From positions 1-56,716 of the forward strand of contig NZ_JAUCBZ010000010.1 in assembly GCF_034676545.1 (NCBI RefSeq): a DNA stretch of 56,716 nucleotides. Reading direction: 5' to 3'. Position numbers and translations under genes: made by a program. Source of the DNA: Pararhodobacter sp. GTDB taxonomy: Bacteria; Pseudomonadota; Alphaproteobacteria; Rhodobacterales; Rhodobacteraceae. Of the stretch, positions 7,894-15,222 are shown one piece after another (position 1 is the stretch's first letter; each line of letters starts with the position of its first letter). Below the pieces are notes generated by a model. The model was given only the letters and a program-made list of their open reading frames with translations. It made no database searches and had not been told where the DNA came from.

Positions 7894-8580
7894 ATGTCAC
7901 ATCACGACATACGATCCGAACGAGCCCGGTCAAATGTCCACAGGCCCGCCGCAGCCCAAACAACACCGCCCAGGCGAAAAGGCGGCAGCTTCACGCTCGG
8001 CCTGAGCATTCACCTATTCGGACTATTCCCTATTCTGCGCTGGGTGGTGCTCGGGTACCTGGGCAGCCTGAGCGCGAACCCGCAGGAATTCCTGACGCGA
8101 TCCAGTGGCATCTGGGCCTTGGCACTGCTCTGGGCGACCCTCTGTGTAACCCCTATCCGGTGGATCACGAAATGGAATGGTCTGGCGCGCCACCGCCGAA
8201 AGCTTGGCCTATACGCATTCTTCTACACTATCCTGCACGTCATCGCCTGGGCACTCTGGGACCGGGGAGCAGCACCGCTGGCCATGTGGGTCGACCTGTG
8301 GCAACGCAGCGTCATCGGCATAGGCGCCCTTGCCGTCCTCTGCCTGATACCCCTTGCCGTCACCTCGACCCACGGCTGGATTCGCCGACTGGGCGGGTGG
8401 TGGATGCGCCTGCATTGGCTGGTCTATCCTGCCGCCATCCTGTCTGTTTGGCATTTTATCTGGATGCGGGCCGGAAAAAACGACTTCTTTGAGCCACAAC
8501 TGTACGCCTGGACGCTGTTCGCACTACTGTCCGTGCGTATAGCACGGTGGGTCAGACCTAAAACCACGCATGCGAGTTGA
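7894..8580 (+). CDS. msrQ: Haem-binding membrane subunit MsrQ (YedZ)
   Basis: 228 residues of the ferric-reductase-like transmembrane family, with about six hydrophobic helices from residue 38 onward (GLSIHLFGLFPILRW, GIWALALLWATLCVTP, FFYTILHVIAWALW, IGIGALAVLCLIPLAV, LHWLVYPAAILSVWHF). Histidines in the third and fifth helices are the likely haem ligands. It hands quinol electrons to MsrP. The N-terminal 37 residues are polar and longer than usual, so an internal start is possible, but no better one is evident. 8581-8871 downstream holds nothing recognisable. Confidence 0.9.
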   Translation: MSHHDIRSERARSNVHRPAAAQTTPPRRKGGSFTLGLSIHLFGLFPILRWVVLGYLGSLSANPQEFLTRSSGIWALALLWATLCVTPIRWITKWNGLARHRRKLGLYAFFYTILHVIAWALWDRGAAPLAMWVDLWQRSVIGIGALAVLCLIPLAVTSTHGWIRRLGGWWMRLHWLVYPAAILSVWHFIWMRAGKNDFFEPQLYAWTLFALLSVRIARWVRPKTTHAS

Positions 8581-8871
8581 AACCATCTCAATTTCGTAGA
8601 TGGCTCCATGACCACCACCATACCCATTCACACACACGGTTAGCATTGAGTTTTTATCGATATTTCGTTGAAAGTACTGACCAATCAGCTCGCCTCCTCA
8701 ACTCCGATACCACCCGACACCAGCCTCTCGGGTGTAGTTGCCCGGCGCGCGGCGGGATCTCCTTAATCAACACCGTATCTCGGACCGGGCGTGCCTCGCG
8801 GGGCCATCGCAGCAGGTATGCGGTCGGATCAGCCGCGCTGCCATGACCGAGAGCGCTGTGTCGAGAAGCGA

Positions 8872-9777
8872 TTACAGCCAACCCGGCTGGTTGCTCCAAT
8901 CTGCCGGGAAACCAATCTCAGCCAAGTTCACCTCCGGATACCTGGTAAATAACTCTTTCAACTGATCCGGCCACGCCTGCGGCAGACCTGTCTGGCGCCA
9001 TAGATAATTGATGACCGTCGCCACGGCATAGAACGATTTTGAATCGGAAAAGCGAATGCCTGCCTTGCGATAATCCTTGGGTGCAACTCCGAGTGTCACG
9101 CGAAGAAGTTGCCCACTGTGGGCCACCATATTACGTACAACCGTCAAGGTGTGAATCCACGATTCAAATACCTCGGTCGCGTCAATATTGAAGCGTCGGC
9201 TAATTGCTTTGCGATCATTCGGATTCTTCAGCAACTGGTAGGTTCTAGACCAAAGCCCAAATGTCACGCACTCACACACCGACCAACTGGGCGGAAGACG
9301 TGGCGTACTGTACCGTAGGAAATAATGCTTCACGAACGTCTTGTCGCGGGCCCGCTCCACCTCGGCCTCGATCTTCACTACAAGTTCGGCCGCGCCTTGG
9401 CGGCGTCCTTGTCTGAACAAACTGGCATCCAGGAACCAATGTGGCGAGTGCTTGAGGCTCAGGTAGTTTGCCATCACAACCCGCACCGCAATTTCCAAGC
9501 GCTCGATGGCTGCCATGGTGAGGGCTCGCAACTCTCTATCGAACTCGCAGCGACTGACGATTTGTTCAAACCGATGGCCAGCCGGAAAGGCCTTGGTGAC
9601 CGGATCGACCAGATGATACCAGTATCCTTTGAGACGATATCCGCCCACGAAACGCATATAACTGAGCGCCCACTCACGCCTAGCGTCATCCACCACCAAT
9701 CCTTGCCGCTCCAACTTCTGGAGAAGCTGCTCCGGCGAAGATGCTGGTTTATTGAATGGAACGCAATTTATTGCCAT
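8872..9777 (-). CDS. Abi_2 (AbiD/AbiF) family abortive-infection protein with HEPN motif
   Basis: 301 residues from ATG 9777 (MAINCVPFNKPA). An earlier ATG at 9816 lies inside the structured RNA and was rejected. The Abi_2 fold is recognisable in YMRFVGGYRLKGYW near residue 40, the ERLEIAVR helix near 95 and FGLWSRTYQLL near 175. RNMVAH at 215-220 is a HEPN RNase R-x4-H motif. Such proteins act against phage, probably by cutting RNA after infection. No Shine-Dalgarno is evident. The start lies 11 bases beyond the U-tract of the upstream RNA, so expression or activity is probably tied to that RNA. It sits at the edge of the trb operon as accessory cargo. Confidence 0.85.
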   Translation of the reverse strand: MAINCVPFNKPASSPEQLLQKLERQGLVVDDARREWALSYMRFVGGYRLKGYWYHLVDPVTKAFPAGHRFEQIVSRCEFDRELRALTMAAIERLEIAVRVVMANYLSLKHSPHWFLDASLFRQGRRQGAAELVVKIEAEVERARDKTFVKHYFLRYSTPRLPPSWSVCECVTFGLWSRTYQLLKNPNDRKAISRRFNIDATEVFESWIHTLTVVRNMVAHSGQLLRVTLGVAPKDYRKAGIRFSDSKSFYAVATVINYLWRQTGLPQAWPDQLKELFTRYPEVNLAEIGFPADWSNQPGWL

Positions 9778-9788
9778 GGTATAGATGC

Positions 9789-9860
9789 AAAAAACCCGCC
9801 TTTTGCACGTCTGCATAGAGCAGAACCCTACCCGAAGATAGGACGTGTGGCGGGTGTGTT
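9789..9860 (-). ncRNA. Structured RNA upstream of the Abi_2 gene (abiF-motif-like)
   Basis: Read on the minus strand, CCCGCC (9854-9849) pairs with GGCGGG (9800-9795), directly followed by a U-tract (9794-9789). Inside, CACG pairs with CGUG and the closed junction holds two hairpins: CCUAUC-UUCG-GGUAGG with a UUCG tetraloop, and UCUGC-UCUAU-GCAGA. The result is a compact three-way-junction RNA of about 70 nt ending as a Rho-independent terminator. A conserved RNA motif (abiF) is known upstream of Abi_2 genes; I infer this is a member or analogue and have not aligned it. The start point is estimated from the promoter. Confidence 0.72.
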
Positions 9861-9867
9861 AAGTCAA

Positions 9868-9896
9868 TTCTAACCCAACTACCTCGTCACACACAA
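9868..9896 (-). promoter_or_regulatory. Promoter of the Abi_2-associated RNA
   Basis: On the minus strand TTGTGT (9896-9891) and TTAGAA (9873-9868) are separated by exactly 17 bp and would start transcription near 9860, just before the outer helix of the RNA. A direct repeat AGCCGAAAGACCA (9896-9908 and 9911-9923, period 15) lies immediately upstream and could be a regulator site. Confidence 0.45.
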
Positions 9897-9936
9897 GCCG
9901 AAAGACCAACAGCCGAAAGACCAAGAAAAGCTGGTG

Positions 9937-10197
9937 TCAAGCCGTTCGTGACAACATCTCCGTTGATGGCGCTGCCTTGCGCACGCCGCCCTTTTTGAAC
10001 CCGCGATCTCCCGCCATGAATGCTTCCAGCATGTGTGGAATCAACGTCGCGGCATCAACGGTTTCTCCATACGTCTGCGCATGCAGCGATGCATAACGCT
10101 CCAGCTCGGCTTTCAGGCTGGCCGGGCATGCAAAGGTCAGTTTGATGGTTTCGATCTTGGGCAACGGCCCGAGCCGCAGTTTTCGGGTGGTGGTCAT
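9937..10197 (-). CDS. DUF2274 family protein
   Basis: 86 residues. The sequence (KLRLGPLPKIETIKLTFACPA, then an AELERYASLHAQ helix) matches the DUF2274 proteins that close the trb operon of Tn4371-type elements. It overlaps trbI by four bases (ATGA), so it is translationally coupled. Its role is unknown. The strand-plus-helix pattern would suit a small ribbon-helix-helix DNA-binding protein. Confidence 0.8.
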   Translation of the reverse strand: MTTTRKLRLGPLPKIETIKLTFACPASLKAELERYASLHAQTYGETVDAATLIPHMLEAFMAGDRGFKKGGVRKAAPSTEMLSRTA

Positions 10198-11504
10198 TGT
10201 GATGCTCCCTTGTTGAAGAAGAATGGCTGGTATGGCCGCAGCACCAGATCGCGGTTGACGATGATGCGCACCGGCAGGCCGGGTCGGCTGGTCAAGGTGG
10301 GCTGGATGTTCATGTTGCGCCGGGCCATTTCCTGGCCGACTTGGTTGATGCTGTCCTGGGCGCTGTCGCGTCCGGCGATAATAATGCGCTCGCCGTCCTG
10401 GCGATTTTCCGGCGCGGCCAGTTCGGCGCCGACGCCTAAAAGCGTTGTCAGCACGGCACCGCCTATGATGCGATCCCAGTGCCAGTCCACATCATCTTCC
10501 AGGCCGGCGTAGCCCGCCGGGTCGGTGCCAACCAGGTTATCCAGGGTGAGCGAAGACGTATCGGGCAGGATGATCCGGTGCCACACGACCTGAACCCGGC
10601 TTTGGCCGTAGCTGACCTGGCTGTTGTAGCGGCCCAGGATACGCGATCCTTGCGGAATCAACAGGTACTTGCCGGTCGCAGAGTCATAAACAGGTTCGGT
10701 GACGGTGCCGATCACGTCACCCGGAAGATCGGACTTGATGCCTGTTACCAGCGCGGCGGCGATGACCGTACCGGCCATGACCTGATACGGCGAGGCGGGC
10801 AATTGCAGATTGCCAGAGTTACGGGTTTGCGTAGAGCTGGATTGCAGGAACGCCTCTTTCTCGTCTTGCCGGCTCTGTGCGGCAGTGGGATCGGTGGATT
10901 GCGCCGCTGTCGAGGCTGGCCCCGCGGCCAACGGGTCGAAGGCGGCCAAGGTACTATCCGTCCCCGACGCCACCGGCATGGCCTGCGCAGCCGCCGCCGA
11001 AGGTTGGCCAGACTGCCCCTGACCGGTACGGAAAAAGACCGGCGAGGCGGCGGCCGCTTCGGCCTCCTTGCGCCGCGCTTCGCGTTCGGCGGCTTGAGCG
11101 TCAACGCCCGGTGGCGCATAGGTGGCAACCGCTGGCTGCTGGCTGTTCACGATGGCTGGTCCCAGGTCGCCCGGCAGCGGCGGCCCGAGTTCCGGCACAT
11201 CGGGCGGCAATTCTTGTGTAGGTAGCATGGAATAATCCGCAGGCAAGGCATCAAGCTCTTCCGATTTTGACACCCTGTCTACGTTGTAAAGCTCGGTCTG
11301 TGCGCCTGCGCCGCGCCGCTGGGGTTGCAGCGACCAGATAGTGGCACCCAGCACCACCACCGATAGCCCGCCTACCAGCAAAGCCAGTGTGCGGCGGTTC
11401 AGCCGCGTGACGGGTCGTGGCTGGGCGCGCAGCGCCACGGTTTCAGGGGCCACCTTATCCGCCGCCTGGGGTGAGGCTTTATCGGGTGTATGTTCCTCGC
11501 TCAT
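10194..11504 (-). CDS. trbI: Conjugal transfer protein TrbI (VirB10-like)
   Basis: 436 residues. A cytoplasmic N-terminus is followed by one membrane helix (about residues 39-60, LALLVGGLSVVVLGATIW), a Pro/Ala/Gln-rich periplasmic linker, and a C-terminal VirB10 domain (VMAGTVIAAALVTGIKSDLPGDVIGTV, IPQGSRILGRY, DWHWDRIIGGAVLTTLLG). VirB10 proteins span both membranes and gate the secretion channel. The stop is three bases before the DUF2274 coupling site and the gene follows trbG after two bases. Length and order are normal for the family. Confidence 0.93.
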   Translation of the reverse strand: MSEEHTPDKASPQAADKVAPETVALRAQPRPVTRLNRRTLALLVGGLSVVVLGATIWSLQPQRRGAGAQTELYNVDRVSKSEELDALPADYSMLPTQELPPDVPELGPPLPGDLGPAIVNSQQPAVATYAPPGVDAQAAEREARRKEAEAAAASPVFFRTGQGQSGQPSAAAAQAMPVASGTDSTLAAFDPLAAGPASTAAQSTDPTAAQSRQDEKEAFLQSSSTQTRNSGNLQLPASPYQVMAGTVIAAALVTGIKSDLPGDVIGTVTEPVYDSATGKYLLIPQGSRILGRYNSQVSYGQSRVQVVWHRIILPDTSSLTLDNLVGTDPAGYAGLEDDVDWHWDRIIGGAVLTTLLGVGAELAAPENRQDGERIIIAGRDSAQDSINQVGQEMARRNMNIQPTLTSRPGLPVRIIVNRDLVLRPYQPFFFNKGASQ

Positions 11505-11506
11505 GC

Positions 11507-12499
11507 TCAGTTCCTCCGAGCCACGCCATCGGTGCGCTCAATGCGCACCACGTCGCCCCGATCACCGCCCAGGCGCAGCTCGGCCGCACCAAACAGCCGA
11601 TCCACGATATAGTACGGCGAACGGAAACGGTAGTTGACTAGTTGGCCGTCGCCTGCAGCGTCGATCACAAAGAGCGGCGGCAGCTCCCCATGAGCGATGC
11701 CAACCGGAAACTGGATATAGACCTTCTGCCCATCATCAAAGGCGCGCAGCGGCTTCCAGGGCGGATTGCTGCCACTGACCGTGTAGCGGAAATGCAGCTT
11801 TTCCAGCGCCAGCCCGGTATCCACCGGCGCAGTAGCTTGTGCGGCCTGATTCTGACGCTGCAGGGCCAGCATCCGATCCTTCGGATACTCCCAGGACACC
11901 GACGCCATCCACGTCTTTTCGGTGGAAGTTAGCTCAAGCAGATAAGTGCGGCGGTTGGTGGTGATGACCAAATTCGTCTTCAAGCCTGAGCGGATAGGTT
12001 TGACCAGGACGTTCACGCGCAGGTCTGCGCCGCTGCCGCTGGACGTATCGCCTACAATCCAGCGCACCGTGTCGCCGGCAGCCACCGTCACCAGCTCCTC
12101 GCCGGGCTGCAGCGCAATCACCGTCACGCGGCCCACGCCGGTATAGAGCTGATAAAGCGCCCCGTCGCTGTAGGGCCAGACCTGAATGGCATTAACGTAA
12201 CCCTCGCGGGTGGGCGCGACACGGGCTTCGGCATTGGCGCGGGACACCCGTACAGTTTCATCGGCTGGTTCCGGCGTAGGCTGGCCCGCATCCGTTCCCG
12301 GCAAGGGTTTCAGTTGCGCTGGCAGCGCCAGAGGCTCAGGCACGGCAATCACTTCGACCGGGCTAGGCGGTTCCGGCAATAGTTCGGCCTGCACTGGTTC
12401 ATCAAGCGAGATGGCAGGCGGTGGCTTACCCTGGGTCGCGCAGCCCGCCAGGGCAATCAAGGTCAACGGAAAAACGTAAAAGCGTAAAGACGGCATCAT
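11507..12499 (-). CDS. trbG: Conjugal transfer protein TrbG (VirB9-like)
   Basis: 330 residues. The signal sequence ends in LIALAGCATQ, a lipobox-like site (C19), so it may be lipidated; the family is more often described with a plain signal peptide. The VirB9 domain follows from about residue 85, with YSDGALYQLYTGVGRVTVIALQPGEEL and a C-terminal PFRSPYYIVDRL-like strand region. It forms the outer-membrane core complex with TrbI. It overlaps trbF by four bases. Confidence 0.9.
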   Translation of the reverse strand: MMPSLRFYVFPLTLIALAGCATQGKPPPAISLDEPVQAELLPEPPSPVEVIAVPEPLALPAQLKPLPGTDAGQPTPEPADETVRVSRANAEARVAPTREGYVNAIQVWPYSDGALYQLYTGVGRVTVIALQPGEELVTVAAGDTVRWIVGDTSSGSGADLRVNVLVKPIRSGLKTNLVITTNRRTYLLELTSTEKTWMASVSWEYPKDRMLALQRQNQAAQATAPVDTGLALEKLHFRYTVSGSNPPWKPLRAFDDGQKVYIQFPVGIAHGELPPLFVIDAAGDGQLVNYRFRSPYYIVDRLFGAAELRLGGDRGDVVRIERTDGVARRN

Positions 12500-13200
12500 C
12501 GCTGGGCTCCTTCAGACGAATCGAGTTCACGGCTCCACGACAGGCCATTGACGTAAAGCCCCAGGGGGTTTTTGCGCAAACGCGCTTCGGTGCGCGGCGG
12601 CTGATGCACGATAGACACCACCGCCGTCCAACGCTCCAGACCGGCGGACGTACCATTGACGAAACGGCGCTGCGTCCAGCGCACGTTGAAGGACGTGTCG
12701 CTGGCGCGCACGACGCTGCTAATCTGCACCGTCACCGATTCTTTGCCGATACGGGTAAAGGGGTCGTTCACCCGTGCGTAGTCATTCAGCACAGCGGCCC
12801 CCTTGTCCGTGGTGTAGTCATAGGCATCCAGCCAGTTCTGGCGCACCACGATGGGGTCGATGGATAGCGAGCGCACCAGTGTGATGAAACGCGCAATATG
12901 GTGAGCGATCTGTGCATCGTTGGGCCGGTACGGCGTGGCGGCTTCCCCCACGGCGCGCACCTGGCCCGCGTTATCCACCTCCACGACATAAGGCGTGACG
13001 ATGGACTGCATCGAGCGCCACACGAGGCCACCGGCCATGAGCAGCGCCAACAGCAGGCAACCGAAGGCCATCAGCCGCCAGTTCCTGGCTTGCACCCGCG
13101 CCGAACCGATACGGTCATCCCAGACCTGGGCGGCAGATTGGTAAGGTGTGGCCGGTTGCGGTGATTCGGCATAACGCACCAGCGGTCGTTTGAAACGCAT
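12496..13200 (-). CDS. trbF: Conjugal transfer protein TrbF (VirB8-like)
   Basis: 234 residues. One membrane helix (about residues 43-62, LMAFGCLLLALLMAGGLVW) is followed by a periplasmic VirB8 domain with PYVVEVDNAGQVRAVG and TSFNVRWTQRRFVNG. VirB8 proteins nucleate assembly of the secretion channel at the inner membrane. The gene lies 11 bases after trbL and overlaps trbG, as in other Trb operons. Confidence 0.92.
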   Translation of the reverse strand: MRFKRPLVRYAESPQPATPYQSAAQVWDDRIGSARVQARNWRLMAFGCLLLALLMAGGLVWRSMQSIVTPYVVEVDNAGQVRAVGEAATPYRPNDAQIAHHIARFITLVRSLSIDPIVVRQNWLDAYDYTTDKGAAVLNDYARVNDPFTRIGKESVTVQISSVVRASDTSFNVRWTQRRFVNGTSAGLERWTAVVSIVHQPPRTEARLRKNPLGLYVNGLSWSRELDSSEGAQR

Positions 13201-13211
13201 GAGGGTTCCCC

Positions 13212-14462
13212 TTATGAATCGGAATCACGCAGACTCGGGCCTTGGCCTGCGCCGCCGCTGTCGCCACCGCGCAGCGCGTGGGCGGCGGTCGTAGCGGCTT
13301 GCGTCAGTTGTTGTCTGCGATGCAGACGTTTGGCCCAGGCCGGTTGTGCGGCAGGGCTAGCTGTCTCGGATGACCTCGCAGCGGACGCGCCAGGCCCGGC
13401 GCCGGACGCAAAAGCCGACCCCGCTGCCCCTTTGAGACCACCCCCCGCCCCAGCACTCGTCTGGAAGGCCGATTGGATGCCGCCCGCGCTTGCACCGATG
13501 GAGCGGGCCGCGCCCGAAGCCATGCGAGCGGCGCCCGGAACCATGCGCGCGCCTGCCGCCACCGCACCGCCGACGCCCGTGGCGGCCGCACCGATGGCGA
13601 CGGCCGTCCCCACCGCGCCCACGGCGGCACCGGCCATGGAACCCGCACCCAACTGTGGCCCGCCCGAGACCAGCCCCGTAGCGATGCCCGGCCCGAAGAT
13701 GCCGAGTGCCAGCAAGGAGAGCGACGCCAGCATGATGACCAGCGCATAATCAATGGACGGTTCATCGGGATGCACCTGGAACTCGGCGAACAAGCCACTG
13801 CCAATCCCAACGATCACGGCCAGCACCAGCACCTTCACACCCGACGACACCACATTGCCCAGCACCTTTTCGGCAAGAAATGAGGTCTTATTCCAAAGCG
13901 CAAACGGCACCAACACGAAGCCGGCAAGCGTGGTCAGCTTGAACTCGATCAGCGTCACAAAAAGCTGAATCGCCAGCACGAAGAAACTGAGCACCACCAC
14001 CATCCAGGCCAGGAACAGCACCACGATGGGGTCGATGTTGGCGAACACCTCGGGAAAGCCCGCCATGTCGCCGATCTGCTCCAGAATGGGCGCTGCGGCA
14101 TCAATGCCGGTCTTGGCCAGTCGCCCGGGCTGCAGAAAGTTACCCATGCTCAACGACGAGCCCGAGGCCATCAGCCCCAGCCCCGCGAACGAGCGGAACA
14201 GGATGCTGGCCAGCGCGTTGAAATTGCCGATGATGTAAGCGAAGGCGCCGACATAAAGCACCTTGCGTAGCAGCTTGGCGATTACGTCGTCGCCCTGGCC
14301 GCTGGCATGCCCCAGCGACCAATACAGTCCGGCGAGCGTCATGTCGATGACAATGAGCGTCGCGGTCAGAAACGCCACTTCGCCTTGCAGCAGGCCGAAT
14401 CCCGAGTCGATGTAGCGCGCGAAGGTATCGAGAAATCGATCAATGACGGCAACGTCGTTCAT
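13212..14462 (-). CDS. trbL: Conjugal transfer protein TrbL (VirB6-like)
   Basis: 416 residues. The first 285 or so are polytopic, with at least five hydrophobic helices (ATLIVIDMTLAGLYWSLG, VLYVGAFAYIIGNFNALA, LAWMVVVLSFFVLAIQLFV, VLVLAVIVGIGSGLF, ALVIMLASLSLLALGIF). The C-terminal 130 residues are Ala/Gly-rich and of low complexity. VirB6/TrbL proteins form the inner-membrane part of the DNA channel. It follows trbJ after 19 bases. The low-complexity tail explains the many long antisense reading frames here. Confidence 0.9.
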   Translation of the reverse strand: MNDVAVIDRFLDTFARYIDSGFGLLQGEVAFLTATLIVIDMTLAGLYWSLGHASGQGDDVIAKLLRKVLYVGAFAYIIGNFNALASILFRSFAGLGLMASGSSLSMGNFLQPGRLAKTGIDAAAPILEQIGDMAGFPEVFANIDPIVVLFLAWMVVVLSFFVLAIQLFVTLIEFKLTTLAGFVLVPFALWNKTSFLAEKVLGNVVSSGVKVLVLAVIVGIGSGLFAEFQVHPDEPSIDYALVIMLASLSLLALGIFGPGIATGLVSGGPQLGAGSMAGAAVGAVGTAVAIGAAATGVGGAVAAGARMVPGAARMASGAARSIGASAGGIQSAFQTSAGAGGGLKGAAGSAFASGAGPGASAARSSETASPAAQPAWAKRLHRRQQLTQAATTAAHALRGGDSGGAGQGPSLRDSDS

Positions 14463-14481
14463 GGCGCAAATGCTCCGTTCT

Positions 14482-15222
14482 TCAGTGACCGTAGAAGTTC
14501 ACGGCTTGCGGCGTGTACGGCGTACCAGTGCCCTGGAAGCGCCGCCGCACTTCGCGGGCGCGCTCGGCCACGACGGCTTGCTGGACTAGCTCCAAAGAAG
14601 CGGCGCGGTCTTGGGTGATCTGAAGCTGTTGCGCCTGGATGGTCTGCTTAGCCTGCAAGGCCAGAAGCTGATTGGTCGCCTGCATGGCCTGCAATGCGCC
14701 TTGCGCGGACTGGCTTTGGCTCACCAGATCAATCAGTGCGCTTTCATCGTCGCGCAGATTCTGCGAGGCTTGCGCCTGCACACGCATGGCGGTGTGCAGA
14801 CCATTAAGCGTGTTCTGCCAGCGCGCACGCGCATCCTGGGCCATGCTGTCGCCGCTTACAGTCGCGGCATACTGGTCGGGATACAGGCGGGCAAACTCCT
14901 GGTCCATGTTTGTCACCTCGTAACTGAGCCCTTGCGCCTCGTCGATCAGACGCTCGGTAGCGGTCAGCGTGGTGCGCAAGCGGTTCACGACGTCGAAATC
15001 CAGGCTCGCCAGATTGCGAGCCTGATTCATCAGCATCTGCGTCTCGTTCTGAAGCTGGTTGATCTGGTTGTTGATTTGCTGCAGCGTGCGAACGGCGGTC
15101 AGCGTGTTCTGCGTATAGTTGGATGGGTCAAAAACCGTTTTCCACGCCCAGGCGGGCGACGTCGCGAGTAACGACACCGAAAGCACAGCGGCGATTGATA
15201 CAGATAGCGTGCGGGTTTTCAT
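14482..15222 (-). CDS. trbJ: Conjugal transfer protein TrbJ (VirB5-like)
   Basis: 246 residues with a clear signal peptide (MKTRTLSVSIAAVLSVSLL, cleavage near AWA-WK). The mature protein is Gln/Asn-rich and almost wholly helical (LQQINNQINQLQNETQMLMNQ), likely a coiled coil as in VirB5-type minor pilus proteins. It overlaps trbE by four bases. Trb systems use it in pilus assembly and, in IncP, with TrbK in entry exclusion. Confidence 0.9.
   Translation of the reverse strand: MKTRTLSVSIAAVLSVSLLATSPAWAWKTVFDPSNYTQNTLTAVRTLQQINNQINQLQNETQMLMNQARNLASLDFDVVNRLRTTLTATERLIDEAQGLSYEVTNMDQEFARLYPDQYAATVSGDSMAQDARARWQNTLNGLHTAMRVQAQASQNLRDDESALIDLVSQSQSAQGALQAMQATNQLLALQAKQTIQAQQLQITQDRAASLELVQQAVVAERAREVRRRFQGTGTPYTPQAVNFYGH

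Noticed and set aside
9778..9816. Upstream start of the Abi_2 gene at 9816
   Set aside because: It would place the first 13 codons in the terminator half of the structured RNA.
9896..9923. Two AGCCGAAAGACCA units as a CRISPR-like array
   Set aside because: Only two 13-bp units with a 2-bp gap; more likely a regulator site.
10479..11225. Long plus-strand frames opposite trbI and trbL
   Set aside because: Antisense shadows of Ala/Pro/Gly-rich coding sequence with high GC third positions.
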